This document shows, one piece after another, positions 44,926-54,929 of a stretch of 64,000 bases of DNA. The first letter of the stretch is position 1. Each line of letters opens with the position of its first letter. The position numbers were made by a program, and so were the translations under genes. Under the pieces are notes generated by a model. The model had not been told where the DNA came from and did no database searches. It worked only from the letters and a program-made list of their open reading frames with translations. The DNA comes from Neoechinorhynchus agilis (lineage: Eukaryota > Acanthocephala), in assembly GCA_051530055.1 (NCBI GenBank), contig CM121342.1, positions 14,570,001-14,634,000 of the forward strand, written 5' to 3'.

Positions 44926-45212
44926 TGGAATTGTGGTAACTTTACTGAAATGAAATACAGTACCAGTAATACTATCAATTTCCTCTGCGAAAATGGCTGA
45001 TGAAGCGATATGTTTTATCCGGGGGAATAAAATCACCGCAACTCCAAATCTATCATCCCGAAGGATTTTCTGTCTCGATGAGCATATATATTTATGTTTT
45101 CTTTTGGTATTTTTGCCACCCCGGGATGGAAGGTAATAAAACCAACATTTCAGTTTAAAATTACCATTGAAAAGGCATTCTTGCTCTAGCTTGCCCAATA
45201 CGCTAACGTTCG

Positions 45213-45293
45213 TGTTTTAGATGACAAACCTTGGGAAAATGTCGGGTGAGCTACCAAAAGAAAGTATCCTTTCCCCCGAAGATAATAATCCAA
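45213..45293. repeat. MITE-like element, right end
   Basis: GACAAACCTTGGGAAAATGT followed by CCCCCGAAGATAATAATCC, the right terminus of the 6.4-6.7 kb family. Confidence 0.55.
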
Positions 45294-45317
45294 GACATAT
45301 ATTTATTAAGTATCAAT

Positions 45318-45655
45318 GTGCAGCCTTTTTCCACGGCTGATAATTTTCCTTGAGCACACAGCCCACCGATCTGGTTCGGGGAAGCGCATAAAATCACCTA
45401 ATACCCTGAACTGTAAGGTTATGAGTTTGTACATTCCTCCGGATCCTCAGATACCTCCCGGAAAGGCGGGACTCATCAGTGAATTTCCTCTTCCCTTCAG
45501 CGGTTTTTCGTCCCCTTTGGTTGTGCGTCATTGGCGGTAACGGATTCGAACCAATTGAACCTGCTGTGTCGTCAAGGAAAATTATCAGCCGTGGAAAAAG
45601 GTCGCACATTTGTATTTAATAAAAGTTACCGGGTGGCCAGCCTTCCAAAAACATA
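45318..45655 (-). repeat. SINE-A copy
   Basis: Minus-strand copy: tail block CCACGGCTGATAATTTTCCT, GCACACAGCCCACCGATC, GGATCCTCAGATACC, ACTCATCAGTGA and the B box complement GGATTCGAACC at 45541-45551. The head is truncated just past the B box; a separate tail fragment follows to 45655. Confidence 0.7.
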
Positions 45656-48091
45656 TATTTATGTTCGTAAATCTTCTGGTTCATGTTGTTTATTTTTTAA
45701 TACTAATGTTCCATATCGTCTTTTAAGATTTTTTCAAGTGTCCAGAGAACCCTTATTGGAAGCATATTGCTAAACGTACAAAGTTGATTTGGGGTTTTCT
45801 TTAAAATACCCAAAAGGACTAATCACATCAAGGACATCTTAAATGCGATCATTGGCTGTACTCAGATGACAAAGTTGCACAATTTTGGCCCTAGTCGAAA
45901 TATGATATCCACATGACACCACTACCACCCGCAGTTCCTTTCATATTCTCCTTTGACAGACAAGAACCTTTTGGTGTGCCAAAATGTGATACATTTAAAA
46001 GTTTGTCTATCATGACAAGGGTTCTATGTGTTGCCTAAGCCAAAGCGGCTACCAGTGCTGGGAAACAGCAGATGTCCGATGTATTACCGAAGAAGCCACA
46101 CAATTGAATTTTCTTGGTATATATGGACCTGATTGAGAACCGAAACATCTTAATGCCAATCAATACTTTTCCTCCTCTAATTCGATGCTCGACCTATGTT
46201 GTCGTCAACGGTAAGTGTTGAACCTCGAACTGTAGAACCTTTTGGAAAACAACATGCCATATCAATCGGCGCTTATGAGAGAAAATAGCTTTATTTTTGA
46301 GTATCTGGAATAGGAGGAATCCAATTGAAGCTCACTGAACGACCGATACTATGTTTAAAAGTCGGCCATTTCATTTCATTATCCATAAAAGATTACCAAT
46401 GAGACACAACTTCTTTACTTCGCCCTATCACATTGCGTGCAAATAAGATTTGGTCCCCCTCTTTCTTGCTAGAAACCATTAATCAAGTCGACGCAACTTT
46501 TTACTTGTTTGAAGCAATCAACGGAACACTTTTCACACTCCAAAAATGAATTCCGCACAATTTGGACCAAATGTGCCGCATAAAGAGCCCCAGGGCGAAC
46601 AAAATTCAAGATATCAGGGAAACCATTACGATCAATTTGCATGATTTTTCATTAGTAAAATCTATCTTCAGTTTTCTCAAAACGAGCCGTTGTTGCCAAA
46701 TATACAAATTGGAATCCTTTCTTGGACAAAAGTTTAGACCTAGTTACAGTACCGTGGTGAACTAATTCGAGTTTCGAATCATTAAGTGGTTTTTATCGTC
46801 GATAAAGATTTTAATGAGTGTGTCTCAAAGTTCGGCGTCTAACGCCTACTAAAGTAACGGTTTATTTTGTTCTAAAAAGCATGTCACAAAAAGCATGGGG
46901 ATTAGAAGGTCCGTGGTGACCCGTTTAGAAACAATGAACGATGAGAACCTTCTTTTTTCAAAGCGTTTAAATTGCCTCAACAAGTTCCGACCCTTAGTTT
47001 GCCAAAGAAGCGAAAAGGTCATGCCTTGAGGAGGTGTAGTCTTTTATAGTGGACGGTCTCTAATGCTTTTGCGAACCGATTATTCGTTTTTGGGCATTAA
47101 ATTTAATAAATGGGGAATTGCGCAAGCTACATTCAGTCGGAACAAGCAGCTATACCTCACTTTAAAGAGCCAATAAAAGCAATAATGCCGTCTTATCAAA
47201 GAATGGGTATGTGTAGTAGGCTTGCAGGCCGATATAAAAACCCGTTTTCGGTATTGTTGCGCTGCAGGGGTCGCTGCCGTCACCACAACCGCACGAATCA
47301 ACCGATATCAAAATTGCTACATTCAATGCTCGGGCGAATATTGTGCTACGTGGGTCCGTAGGACTACTTTTTAAAGATAAATTTTTGTAAATAAGAGAGG
47401 TTGACACTGGCTACCAATTTTTAAATTGCTTCCAGGAAGTTGGTTTCTCAACATACATTGCATTTGGGGTTTAGGCGCCTAAGAATTATTTGCTGCTAGG
47501 CGCCGATTTCTTACTGAAAGTTTCACCAGGAACTGCAAAATAATTGTTCACTTCATGTTTAGAATTGAGGATTGAAATTCGGAAGTTTGGAAATCGGCTA
47601 TCGTCCCGACAAGAAAGAGATCTGGACTTAAAGGATAAGGTAAGTGAATACATTTGCTTTAGCGGCCAATGATCACTGTTGATGAATGTACCACCGAGAG
47701 AGATAAATCAAGTGTAGACCATAAACGAGACTATCAAACTCGAGACGTCTCGCGATTGCCAATAAGCGCCGAATTCTGATGATACGCGACCGTGCCTCGC
47801 CTTTAGTTAATTATGCAATAATTTTCAATTATTTCAAATCACGCTCATAACATGAGTTTATTGTAATCATCATCAAAAAATTTAGTCATTCATTAAATGG
47901 AAATCTTTTTGTTTATTCCTACTTATATTAACCGAATGCAAATAGATCTAAACAATTTTTTTATACAAAAACCCCAGAGTTTAGATGGGTGCTTAAATCT
48001 TATGAAGATTCGTATCCGTTAGAAGCGCGTGTCATCCGTGCCGAACCATCGTTACGACTATAGTTTATTCTTCTCACTCTCATCCATTAAG
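45656..48091. other. Long stretch with little recognisable content
   Basis: About 2.4 kb with no supported gene. One scrap near 47290-47400 reads IKIATFNARAN and RGSVGLLF on the plus strand, which recalls the first motif of a LINE endonuclease but is too short to classify. The last few hundred bases should hold the RhoGAP promoter. Confidence 0.3.
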
Positions 48092-50404
48092 ATGTCAAGC
48101 CGACCACCTTTGCCACCCGTTCAACAGCCGCCTAATTTGCTTTGCGACAGCCCGGATGATCCACTTGCAAGGGAAGCAGTTCTTGAAATGCTTTCCGCGT
48201 ATTTCAAGAAATCCCAACTTCAACTACTCGAAGCTCAACTTACACAAGTCGATTCGAGTGCTGCGCTTAGTGGCGGCAACCAACGATCAGGAATCCTCAA
48301 CTTACAGAATTTTCGACCTCGATTTCGGCGTAGCAGTACATCTACACGCCCTACATCGTCAAAAGTTCCCGAATGCCAAACGATTGATCCAGCTTTAGTT
48401 TTTCGCTTGCCACTGTCTCAATTTCCGCTAACTGATGTTCGTCATCCTTCCAATGGTACAACACTAACGATTCCCGATTTTTTTCAAAAATTGTGCAGTC
48501 GTTTGTTGAGCGATCAGCAAAAAGAAGGAATCTTTAGACTTGCTGGCTCCTATAACCGTGAAAAGGTGATCATGGCGAGTATCGCAGATCAGAATTACTG
48601 CTTTGATAGTTGCGGCACTATTGATTTGGCTGCCGTTGCAAAGCGGTTCATTCGAAATATTCCAGGAGGATTGATTCCAGAAGTTATTAGAGGTTTGATG
48701 GTAGATTGTATCGATTGCGTAATTTTGGAGAAACCACCTCGGCTCCACGAGCAGGATGTACACATTGATCAAGCTGTACTAAGATCAGGAGGCTTCACAA
48801 GTCGGATTCGGGCGAAATCCCCGGTTCTCAGAAGACGAAATTCCACCGCAAATCGCAGAACGAAGGATTTAAGTGATCCAAAGTTAGGAATCGAAGATCG
48901 TCTGATGCTTTTGTGTCTCTTAATGCCGAAATTGAACAGAGATCTGCTCGTATACTTATTAACAGTTCTAATGGAAGTTTCGAAAGCCGAAGATCGAAAC
49001 AAAATGTCAATTAGCAATCTGATAATTGTTTTCGCTCCAACCATTTTCGATGCCGAATGTTCAAGTGGCGGGTCTGTCAAGAGTGCATCGCCGACGAATG
49101 CCCGCCACTGCGTTGACAAACCGTCGAAGGTGCTCACCGCTTTGCTCAATAATAGTAGCAGAATCGGTACATTAATTCCCTGTCTTCAGGAAAAACTAAA
49201 ACAAATTCGGCAACGGAAGTTGGAACAACCACGTAAATCACGAATATTAAGTTTCGTTACTTCTGGTTTCGGTTCGGGTTTTGGCCGTTCACGTCGACGG
49301 TCACGATCTACAGCGGGACATGTTCGCGTTGGATGTAATCCAGCTGAAAATGCGACCAATTCATCTTTCATCCGAAGAGCACTAAAGTTAACTTCAAGTC
49401 AAATGCTGAATCCAATCACTCGTGGAACACCATCACCATCGCCATCGACAATGTCCAGCGTTGCTTTTACATCGCAAACGACGTCTTCTGTGAATTCATT
49501 CGTCGGAAGGATTACTGTAGATGAACCAGGAGAAGTGAAGAAAACGTCTACTGAAACGAGTAGCATTCTTCGACGTTGTTCAAGTGCCCTTGACAAAGCT
49601 ATGATGGTCGAGGATATAGAAGATTCGTCTGCAGTGAACGACGGCAAAGCACCTTTAAAAAGAACAAGTGCAGTTGTCGAAGTGAAAGGAAGTTCCTTAC
49701 TGCAAAATAAAGATGACGGAAAGAGTAGTGATACGGACGAAAAAGTGGCTTGCACTCCTGCCAAACGACCGAGTTTCAAAAAATCAAAGGGACGCATTGT
49801 AGCTGGTAGGAGCGATGAAAACGAAGTAGCAACGCAGGAATCTATGGAAAGACAATTGAACTTAAGACTCCGTGGAAAGCAAATGGATAGAGGTGGTGGT
49901 TCAAGGGGTATATCGAGACGAAGACCGAGGCAAAACATTATAGCGAAGCGGTGCCCTCCTAGTCCAAGGTGTAATAGTACACGTCTTTACGGTTGTAGAT
50001 GGGCCATGCAAACTCAGCCTGCAATTTTGGCTTTAGTGGGACAAAATGTGCCACAAGTGGTTGCATTCGAGCAAAACGCACAACTGGCTAAGGATGAATG
50101 CCTTCCTGTTCCATCCAATGGCCGACAGTCGAGGTACCATACCAACGGAAGTTCGAATATACCACTGAGACCTTATACACGAGGGGCTGGCGAATTGTCT
50201 AAATCTCCTAAAGGAAGGCAATCGATTAATTCTAATCAAAGAATTGATCGAAGTTCAGCAACCGTTGCGATTACTCACGAACCTCAGAATAATAGAGGAA
50301 GGCGTAACTCAAGGCGACGCATTCATGTTGACGAGATGAGTCAGGAGCGGTCAAGGCGTAGGGTCCAACAGAGGAGACGACGGAATATAGACGGAAGAGA
50401 ATGA
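48092..50404 (+). CDS. Rho GTPase-activating protein, ARHGAP11-like
   Basis: Intronless, 770 residues from the ATG at 48092 (the frame is open further upstream but without an ATG). The RhoGAP domain spans residues about 104-370: arginine finger R149 in EGIFRLAGS, then KRFIRNIPGGLIP and NKMSISNLIIVFAPTIF, all canonical. A basic/Ser-rich insert of about 35 residues (SRIRAKSPVLRRRNSTANRR) lies inside the domain. Residues after 395 are low-complexity and rich in Ser and Arg, ending in an Arg-rich stretch (SQERSRRRVQQRRRR). Domain order, with an N-terminal GAP followed directly by LLNNSSRIGTLIPCL and a long basic tail, resembles ARHGAP11A, a RhoA GAP active in the nucleus and cytokinesis; that subfamily call is inference. 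Confidence 0.85.
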   Translation: MSSRPPLPPVQQPPNLLCDSPDDPLAREAVLEMLSAYFKKSQLQLLEAQLTQVDSSAALSGGNQRSGILNLQNFRPRFRRSSTSTRPTSSKVPECQTIDPALVFRLPLSQFPLTDVRHPSNGTTLTIPDFFQKLCSRLLSDQQKEGIFRLAGSYNREKVIMASIADQNYCFDSCGTIDLAAVAKRFIRNIPGGLIPEVIRGLMVDCIDCVILEKPPRLHEQDVHIDQAVLRSGGFTSRIRAKSPVLRRRNSTANRRTKDLSDPKLGIEDRLMLLCLLMPKLNRDLLVYLLTVLMEVSKAEDRNKMSISNLIIVFAPTIFDAECSSGGSVKSASPTNARHCVDKPSKVLTALLNNSSRIGTLIPCLQEKLKQIRQRKLEQPRKSRILSFVTSGFGSGFGRSRRRSRSTAGHVRVGCNPAENATNSSFIRRALKLTSSQMLNPITRGTPSPSPSTMSSVAFTSQTTSSVNSFVGRITVDEPGEVKKTSTETSSILRRCSSALDKAMMVEDIEDSSAVNDGKAPLKRTSAVVEVKGSSLLQNKDDGKSSDTDEKVACTPAKRPSFKKSKGRIVAGRSDENEVATQESMERQLNLRLRGKQMDRGGGSRGISRRRPRQNIIAKRCPPSPRCNSTRLYGCRWAMQTQPAILALVGQNVPQVVAFEQNAQLAKDECLPVPSNGRQSRYHTNGSSNIPLRPYTRGAGELSKSPKGRQSINSNQRIDRSSATVAITHEPQNNRGRRNSRRRIHVDEMSQERSRRRVQQRRRRNIDGRE

Positions 50405-50574
50405 AAACAAGACGATATTTTGTTCAATTGTAACTTAGAATCAAATGTCTGCTTAAATTCTGATAAATTTTAGAACCTCACTATGTGTGTTGAAAACGAT
50501 TTCGTGTAAAAGATCTTTTATATCTCTGATATATGCTTAGGCTTTTTGGTTGGGACTTAGCAATCTCATTTTTT

Positions 50575-50704
50575 AACATTCTTATGCGTTGCTCAGTCAG
50601 TAGTCTTTTGATTCGATGGACTGTGTGCCCATTCGGCCATGTATGGAAAAATTAAAAACATATCTATAAAAAGACTACCGGCTGAGCAACGCACAAGAAT
50701 GCTA
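50575..50704. repeat. Foldback element
   Basis: Arms GCGTTGCTCAGTCAGTAGTC (50586) and the near-complement GACTACCGGCTGAGCAACGC (50673-50692), with a SINE-A tail scrap (GACTGTGTGCCCATTCGGCC) between them. Confidence 0.6.
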
Positions 50705-50734
50705 TAATCGGAAAGTTTATCCAGGCTAAAGTGG

Positions 50735-51040
50735 TGAAGTGTGTACATTCCGTATTTGTGCTGAAGTGGTCAAGTGGACTAATGCTCCTGATACCACTTT
50801 GGGTCAACGGGTTCGAATCCAAGATCGCTGATGACGCACAACCAAAGAACACGAAATACCTCGTTGAAAGGAGGAAACTCACTGATGAGTCCGCTTCCTT
50901 GAGGTATCTGAGAATCCGGAGGAATGCACAAGCTTATAACCGTACGGTCTTAGGCATTAAGCACAGACCAGCGCTTACCAGACCGAAATCGGGGTGGACT
51001 GTGTGTCCATTCAACCCCGTGCTTTTTGTAGGTAGTTGAT
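50735..51040 (+). repeat. SINE-A copy (best-preserved head)
   Basis: Begins near GTGTACATTCCGTA, with A box AAGTGGTCAAGTGG and B box GGGTTCGAATCC (50810-50821), the body GAGGAAACTCACTGATGAGT, and tail ACCGAAATCGGGGTGGACT. The spacing of A and B boxes fits a tRNA-derived promoter. Confidence 0.75.
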
Positions 51041-51296
51041 ATTCTTGCTTAGGGGTAAAAAAAATATTATTTTTATCTCTCTCTAACGATGCTACTGTTC
51101 TGCCTCGTGGTTTCGTTGGACATCATGTTATTTTTCACGAAGAAATTAAATTTTGGTATTAAAGCGTTTTTTTTTGAATGAAAATAAACCAAATTTTATA
51201 CCGCTTTCCGTTGAGAAACAATTTTAAAAAGTGTATTATTATGCGAAACTCATCTTAATACGCACTCTGAAAATAGAGATTACAACTTTCTTAATT

Positions 51297-51667
51297 TTAA
51301 GTCGCGTCCTTATCATCTTCTTCATTTTGGAAGATTTTAAGCGTGCCGTGATCTCTCAAAGCCATATAATATCCAGTATGATATCCGCACATGTACCAAG
51401 ACATCAGCATCGAATTGAGCGTTTTATCGTGTGTAAATGACGGTGGAGGCTTTGGTGGTAGTATTTGAATGTCCTTATCTATCTCATGATCTTTATTTTC
51501 ATCACAGTGGTCTTCTTTAGACATCTTATCAAACAACGGACACGTTTCGGTTGTGTTATGATCATCCTCTTGATTTGACACAATCTCTCGTTCCATAGAC
51601 TCATCTTTATCATCGACTGCTCGAATAAATGCGTCCATCAATGTGCTGTCCAGGAATTTTTGGGTCA
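51297..51667 (-). CDS. SMN: SMN (survival motor neuron) protein, 3' exon, Tudor-less
   Basis: Terminal exon of about 123 codons after an acceptor (ATTTCAG, AG at 51669-51668). The C-terminus holds LNSMLMSWYMCGYHTGYYMA, the SMN YG box that drives oligomerisation, nearly identical to the human one. The N-terminal part FLDSTLMDAFIRAVDD matches the Gemin2-binding helix. Between them is only an acidic linker and a PPKPPP tract; the Tudor domain that normally sits there is absent, as in fission yeast Smn1. The exon starts with two bases of a split codon, so a short 5' exon with the start codon exists upstream but was not found. SMN assembles Sm rings on snRNAs. Confidence 0.85.
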
Positions 51668-51989
51668 CTGAAATGGAAAATGAAGTTAATCCCACACAAA
51701 ACTCTTTAACGAATCTCAGAAGCTAAACGACGATGATACCGAATTGGCGCAACTTCCCAAATCTAACAAATTTAAAATACAACTAATGAATTAATCGTTT
51801 TGTACCTTAGAGGCTTTCGAGCTTTTCGCTACAGAAGAAATTCGAGACAACTCAGCTAATTTAAACAATCTACTTATGATTTTTGAGTTTTATCCTTTAA
51901 ACGTTAATAATGCAATGAATCGCTGCTTGATTTTCCGGGCGCATGTCTTAATTTTAATTTTAAATTAACTTGACAAATACGACCCGGAG

Positions 51990-52570
51990 TTTATTTATTT
52001 GCCTAGCTTTCGCCATTTTACGGTTTCAACTGGGCAATCTAAAATGTGTGAGGTGGGGAGACACAAACAGGCCACAATATCCGCATCGACTCTACTAGCA
52101 CATCCCTCTTATCGATGAGGTGCATCCGTCCTCGTGCTCAGTTCTTTTCCGATTCGAACCCATCGCTTCTCCCGAAATCACCGCCTCTATCGCAAAATTC
52201 ACTGCATATCGGGCTTTATAAATGATTTCGGTAGAGAGGTTCACCTCGCCATCTGAATGGCACTGCGAATGGTGTTCTGCCCAAGGTGTGGCTGCTGGCG
52301 TACTGGGGTTGAGCGCATTACGTATATGCTCCGTGTAACTCGTTTGTGCAGCGGTCGCTCCGTCTTCCCAATATATGTGATATAACGCCATTTCCTTCTT
52401 TTTTGCAATGTTCGCATGTCATCTTATACACAACGTTGCGTTCTCTCCACACCGTGCACCATATTGACTCTTCCTGTTCATGTCCTTGCCTGGTGCAACT
52501 GGCTCGCTGTTCGCTTATATTATATTTCTCAGCCGTAATACGGCGAAAGCTAGGCAAATAAATCAACTAT
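51990..52570 (-). mobile_element. Penelope-like GIY-YIG fragment between inverted repeats
   Basis: Minus-strand pieces: RNVVYKMTCEHCKKE, then in another frame YHIYWEDGATAAQTSYTEHI, with HHSQCHSDGE and KARYAVNFAIEAVI. They correspond to the GIY, YIG, arginine and glutamate blocks of a Penelope-type endonuclease, of a different subfamily from the one at 31.3 kb. ATTTGCCTAGCTTTCGCC at about 52000 is repeated in inverted form at 52545-52565, flanking the fragment. Confidence 0.6.
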
Positions 52571-52667
52571 ATCTGTGTCGCATATGTCAAATTAAATTAA
52601 AATAAAAAAAATAAAATCTAAACGTTAATGATTTCCGTTAAAGTTAACTGTTCGCCGTACCTCAATT

Positions 52668-52772
52668 CGGAGTGGATGACGGATACGGAATTGGAGTGGA
52701 TAACGGAGTCAGAATTTGGAGTGGATGACGGAGTCGGAATTTAAAGTGGATGACGGATCCGGAGTGGATGAC
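52668..52772. repeat. Minisatellite, unit about 24-27 bp
   Basis: Five imperfect units of GGAGTGGATGACGGAGTCGG with an AATTT spacer. Same sequence as the array at 3926-4016, opposite strand. Confidence 0.75.
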
Positions 52773-53122
52773 GGTCGATAAAAAATATTATTTCGTCTTG
52801 AACGTATTTTTCATAAATTTCATTCTTAAGCTTTACCGCAGTTATTATGAAAACATCGATTATTACGGGTAAGAGAACCATTTTTTGTCAACGATATAGA
52901 TTTTCTTCGCAGTTTATAAAATCGGATATTTCTTTTATTATTTGACTTGAGTGATTCTGTTTGTCGATCATCTTGGAGTCGATTAAATGTGTCTAATAAA
53001 GCTTAACGTTTAACTAATTACCGACCAATGGACTCATTCTATTATTATATATATATGTAATTATAAAATAGCGGGAACTTTTAAGGAAAGATTTTACTTC
53101 AGTGTAAACTGAGTTGTCCTAC

Positions 53123-53275
53123 ACGGCCGCATTTGGCACACAGCCCACCTATCTGGGTCAGGGAAGCGCATAAAATCACACATAATACCCTTTGCACATC
53201 CATTCGGATCCTAAGATACCTCCCGCAGGCGGGACTCATCAGTGACTTTATTACCTTCAGCCGTGGATAAAATAC
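53123..53275 (-). repeat. SINE-A, 3' half
   Basis: GGCACACAGCCCACCTATCT, GGATCCTAAGATACCTCCCG, GGCGGGACTCATCAGTGAC; no tRNA-like head. Confidence 0.65.
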
Positions 53276-53279
53276 TTTA

Positions 53280-53345
53280 ACAACCTAAAAAAAGTCAGAC
53301 GAGGCCGGCGAAATATTGGGAATGAATAAATCAACCTCTATTCTT
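53280..53345 (+). repeat. Degraded hammerhead/Penelope tail
   Basis: AGTCAGACGAGGCCGGCGAAA followed by TATTGGGAATGAATAAATC keeps the stem II plus GAAATATT layout, but the CTGANGA element is lost. Confidence 0.4.
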
Positions 53346-54890
53346 CTTTCATTACAAAAAATACAAACATTTTAGCCTAATCCTATAAATTGCATGACGA
53401 CGCTCCAAATGATCAAAAATCTCGTTATACCTTTTCAGTCCTCGGAGCGTTTATAACAACTGTTCATGCGAATCAAGCAAAAGGAATTGAAAAAGATTGC
53501 GATTGCCGCATATTCCACAAATAATGACCACCAAAATGAGCCAACTCGTCATTGGGCTCGCGATCCGATTGCGAATTTGCGCAAACCTGCGCTAATACTG
53601 CAATCCATCACATTAATGTTTCCCGAATGTATGCTTCTACCCTGCACACATCAGATAACAACAGTTTGCAACCGAACTTGACATCTCGGAATTTCCCGAC
53701 GGCATTAGTTATCACAGATACATAATAGTGAAAATCGCTCCTTCAACTTTCAAGCGGCATACATGGGATTTGGCAGTTTTGAAGGCTTTTAGCTAAAAAT
53801 CCGAATCTCATTTTCAGGAGCAATTCCATCTTTAGTATAGTCGTTGCGCTAGAAATGACATTTAGATCATGAGAGCGCCCGGAGTAGATGGAGAATACTG
53901 AGAGTGTCAGTGGCACAAATAGAGTGGGAAATAGCTTTGCGTGGAAGCACAAAAGGTTCGTGTGGCTTTTCGTTGAACAAAGGCATTTCCTCTTTTTGAT
54001 AAAAGGAGTTTTGTATGCGTTGTCAACCTTCCCATTCTTTTCCACAATGCGTCCTCGTCTTCAGAACAAACCGAAGATTGTAGTATATTTCTAATCAATT
54101 TTCATCCTGACTGGAATGTAATGTTGAATTATGCCTAAGATTACAAACGAAGACAAATGAGCACAAACCATGACAAGTCGGTATCTCACGGGGTAGAAAT
54201 GTGATAAAAAACAAAAGCGCTCAAACACCATGTGATCCCTATTGCTTCTGAAAGCTTATCGGGACATTTTATGGCGAAATATGTACGATTTTCTTTAATT
54301 TAAGCGAAAACGCAACGGCGTTCGCCAACGAACTACTCAATAGACTGTACGTTTTCGGCTTATTAATCCCGATTTATCTGCAATAAGAGTTTCCGGTGCA
54401 AGAAATGCTCTCCAGGTAGTGGCCTCTATAACTTAAATTTAAAACTTAAGTTAGACAATAATTGTAGAATGTACTTTATTTGACAGGTATTTCGAGAAGC
54501 TGGTAAATGAGCACACCTAAGAGTGTGACACATCCGTGTATTCGAGTCACGTTATTGTAGAAAACCTCCGACTTTTATGAGCAACATAAAGTGAAAATGT
54601 TCACAGTTGACATGTATTTTCCAGGAACAGTTTGAGGTGCGATCATTAGAACACCTTTTAGTAAATGCATTTATCTAAACTTTACTTAGACATTAAGTAT
54701 AAAACTTTGGTCCATGTTTCTGAGTTTTTGTGCCTGCTCCGCCCTAAAGGAATGGGACTTAATGTTTAAAATTAGAAAATGAAAAAAAGCCTCCGAAGGC
54801 CATATTAGACATTCAATTCTGTTAAAAATGATTTCACGTCGCAATGTCGGTTCAAATCGGGAACAAAATAGTCCAAGGAATCCTTTTAGA
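53346..54890. other. Intergenic, nothing recognised
   Basis: About 1.5 kb with short frames on both strands (53743-54098) that show no family features, splice logic or repeat membership I can support. Confidence 0.25.
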
Positions 54891-54929
54891 GCATGAAATA
54901 CTTCTAATTAGAGTTTTCAAATCAACGTC

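Noticed and set aside
48029-48091. RhoGAP frame extended upstream to 48029
   Set aside because: That frame begins with GTG, not ATG, in a eukaryotic gene; the first ATG is at 48092.
49399-49938. 179-codon minus-strand frame
   Set aside because: Antisense of the RhoGAP low-complexity tail, with no domain of its own.
50760-50825. Functional tRNA gene
   Set aside because: A and B boxes are present but the cloverleaf arms do not pair well and the sequence continues into the SINE-A body.
53743-54098. Overlapping minus- and plus-strand frames of 63-100 codons
   Set aside because: Mutually antisense or overlapping, with no domain and no supporting signals.
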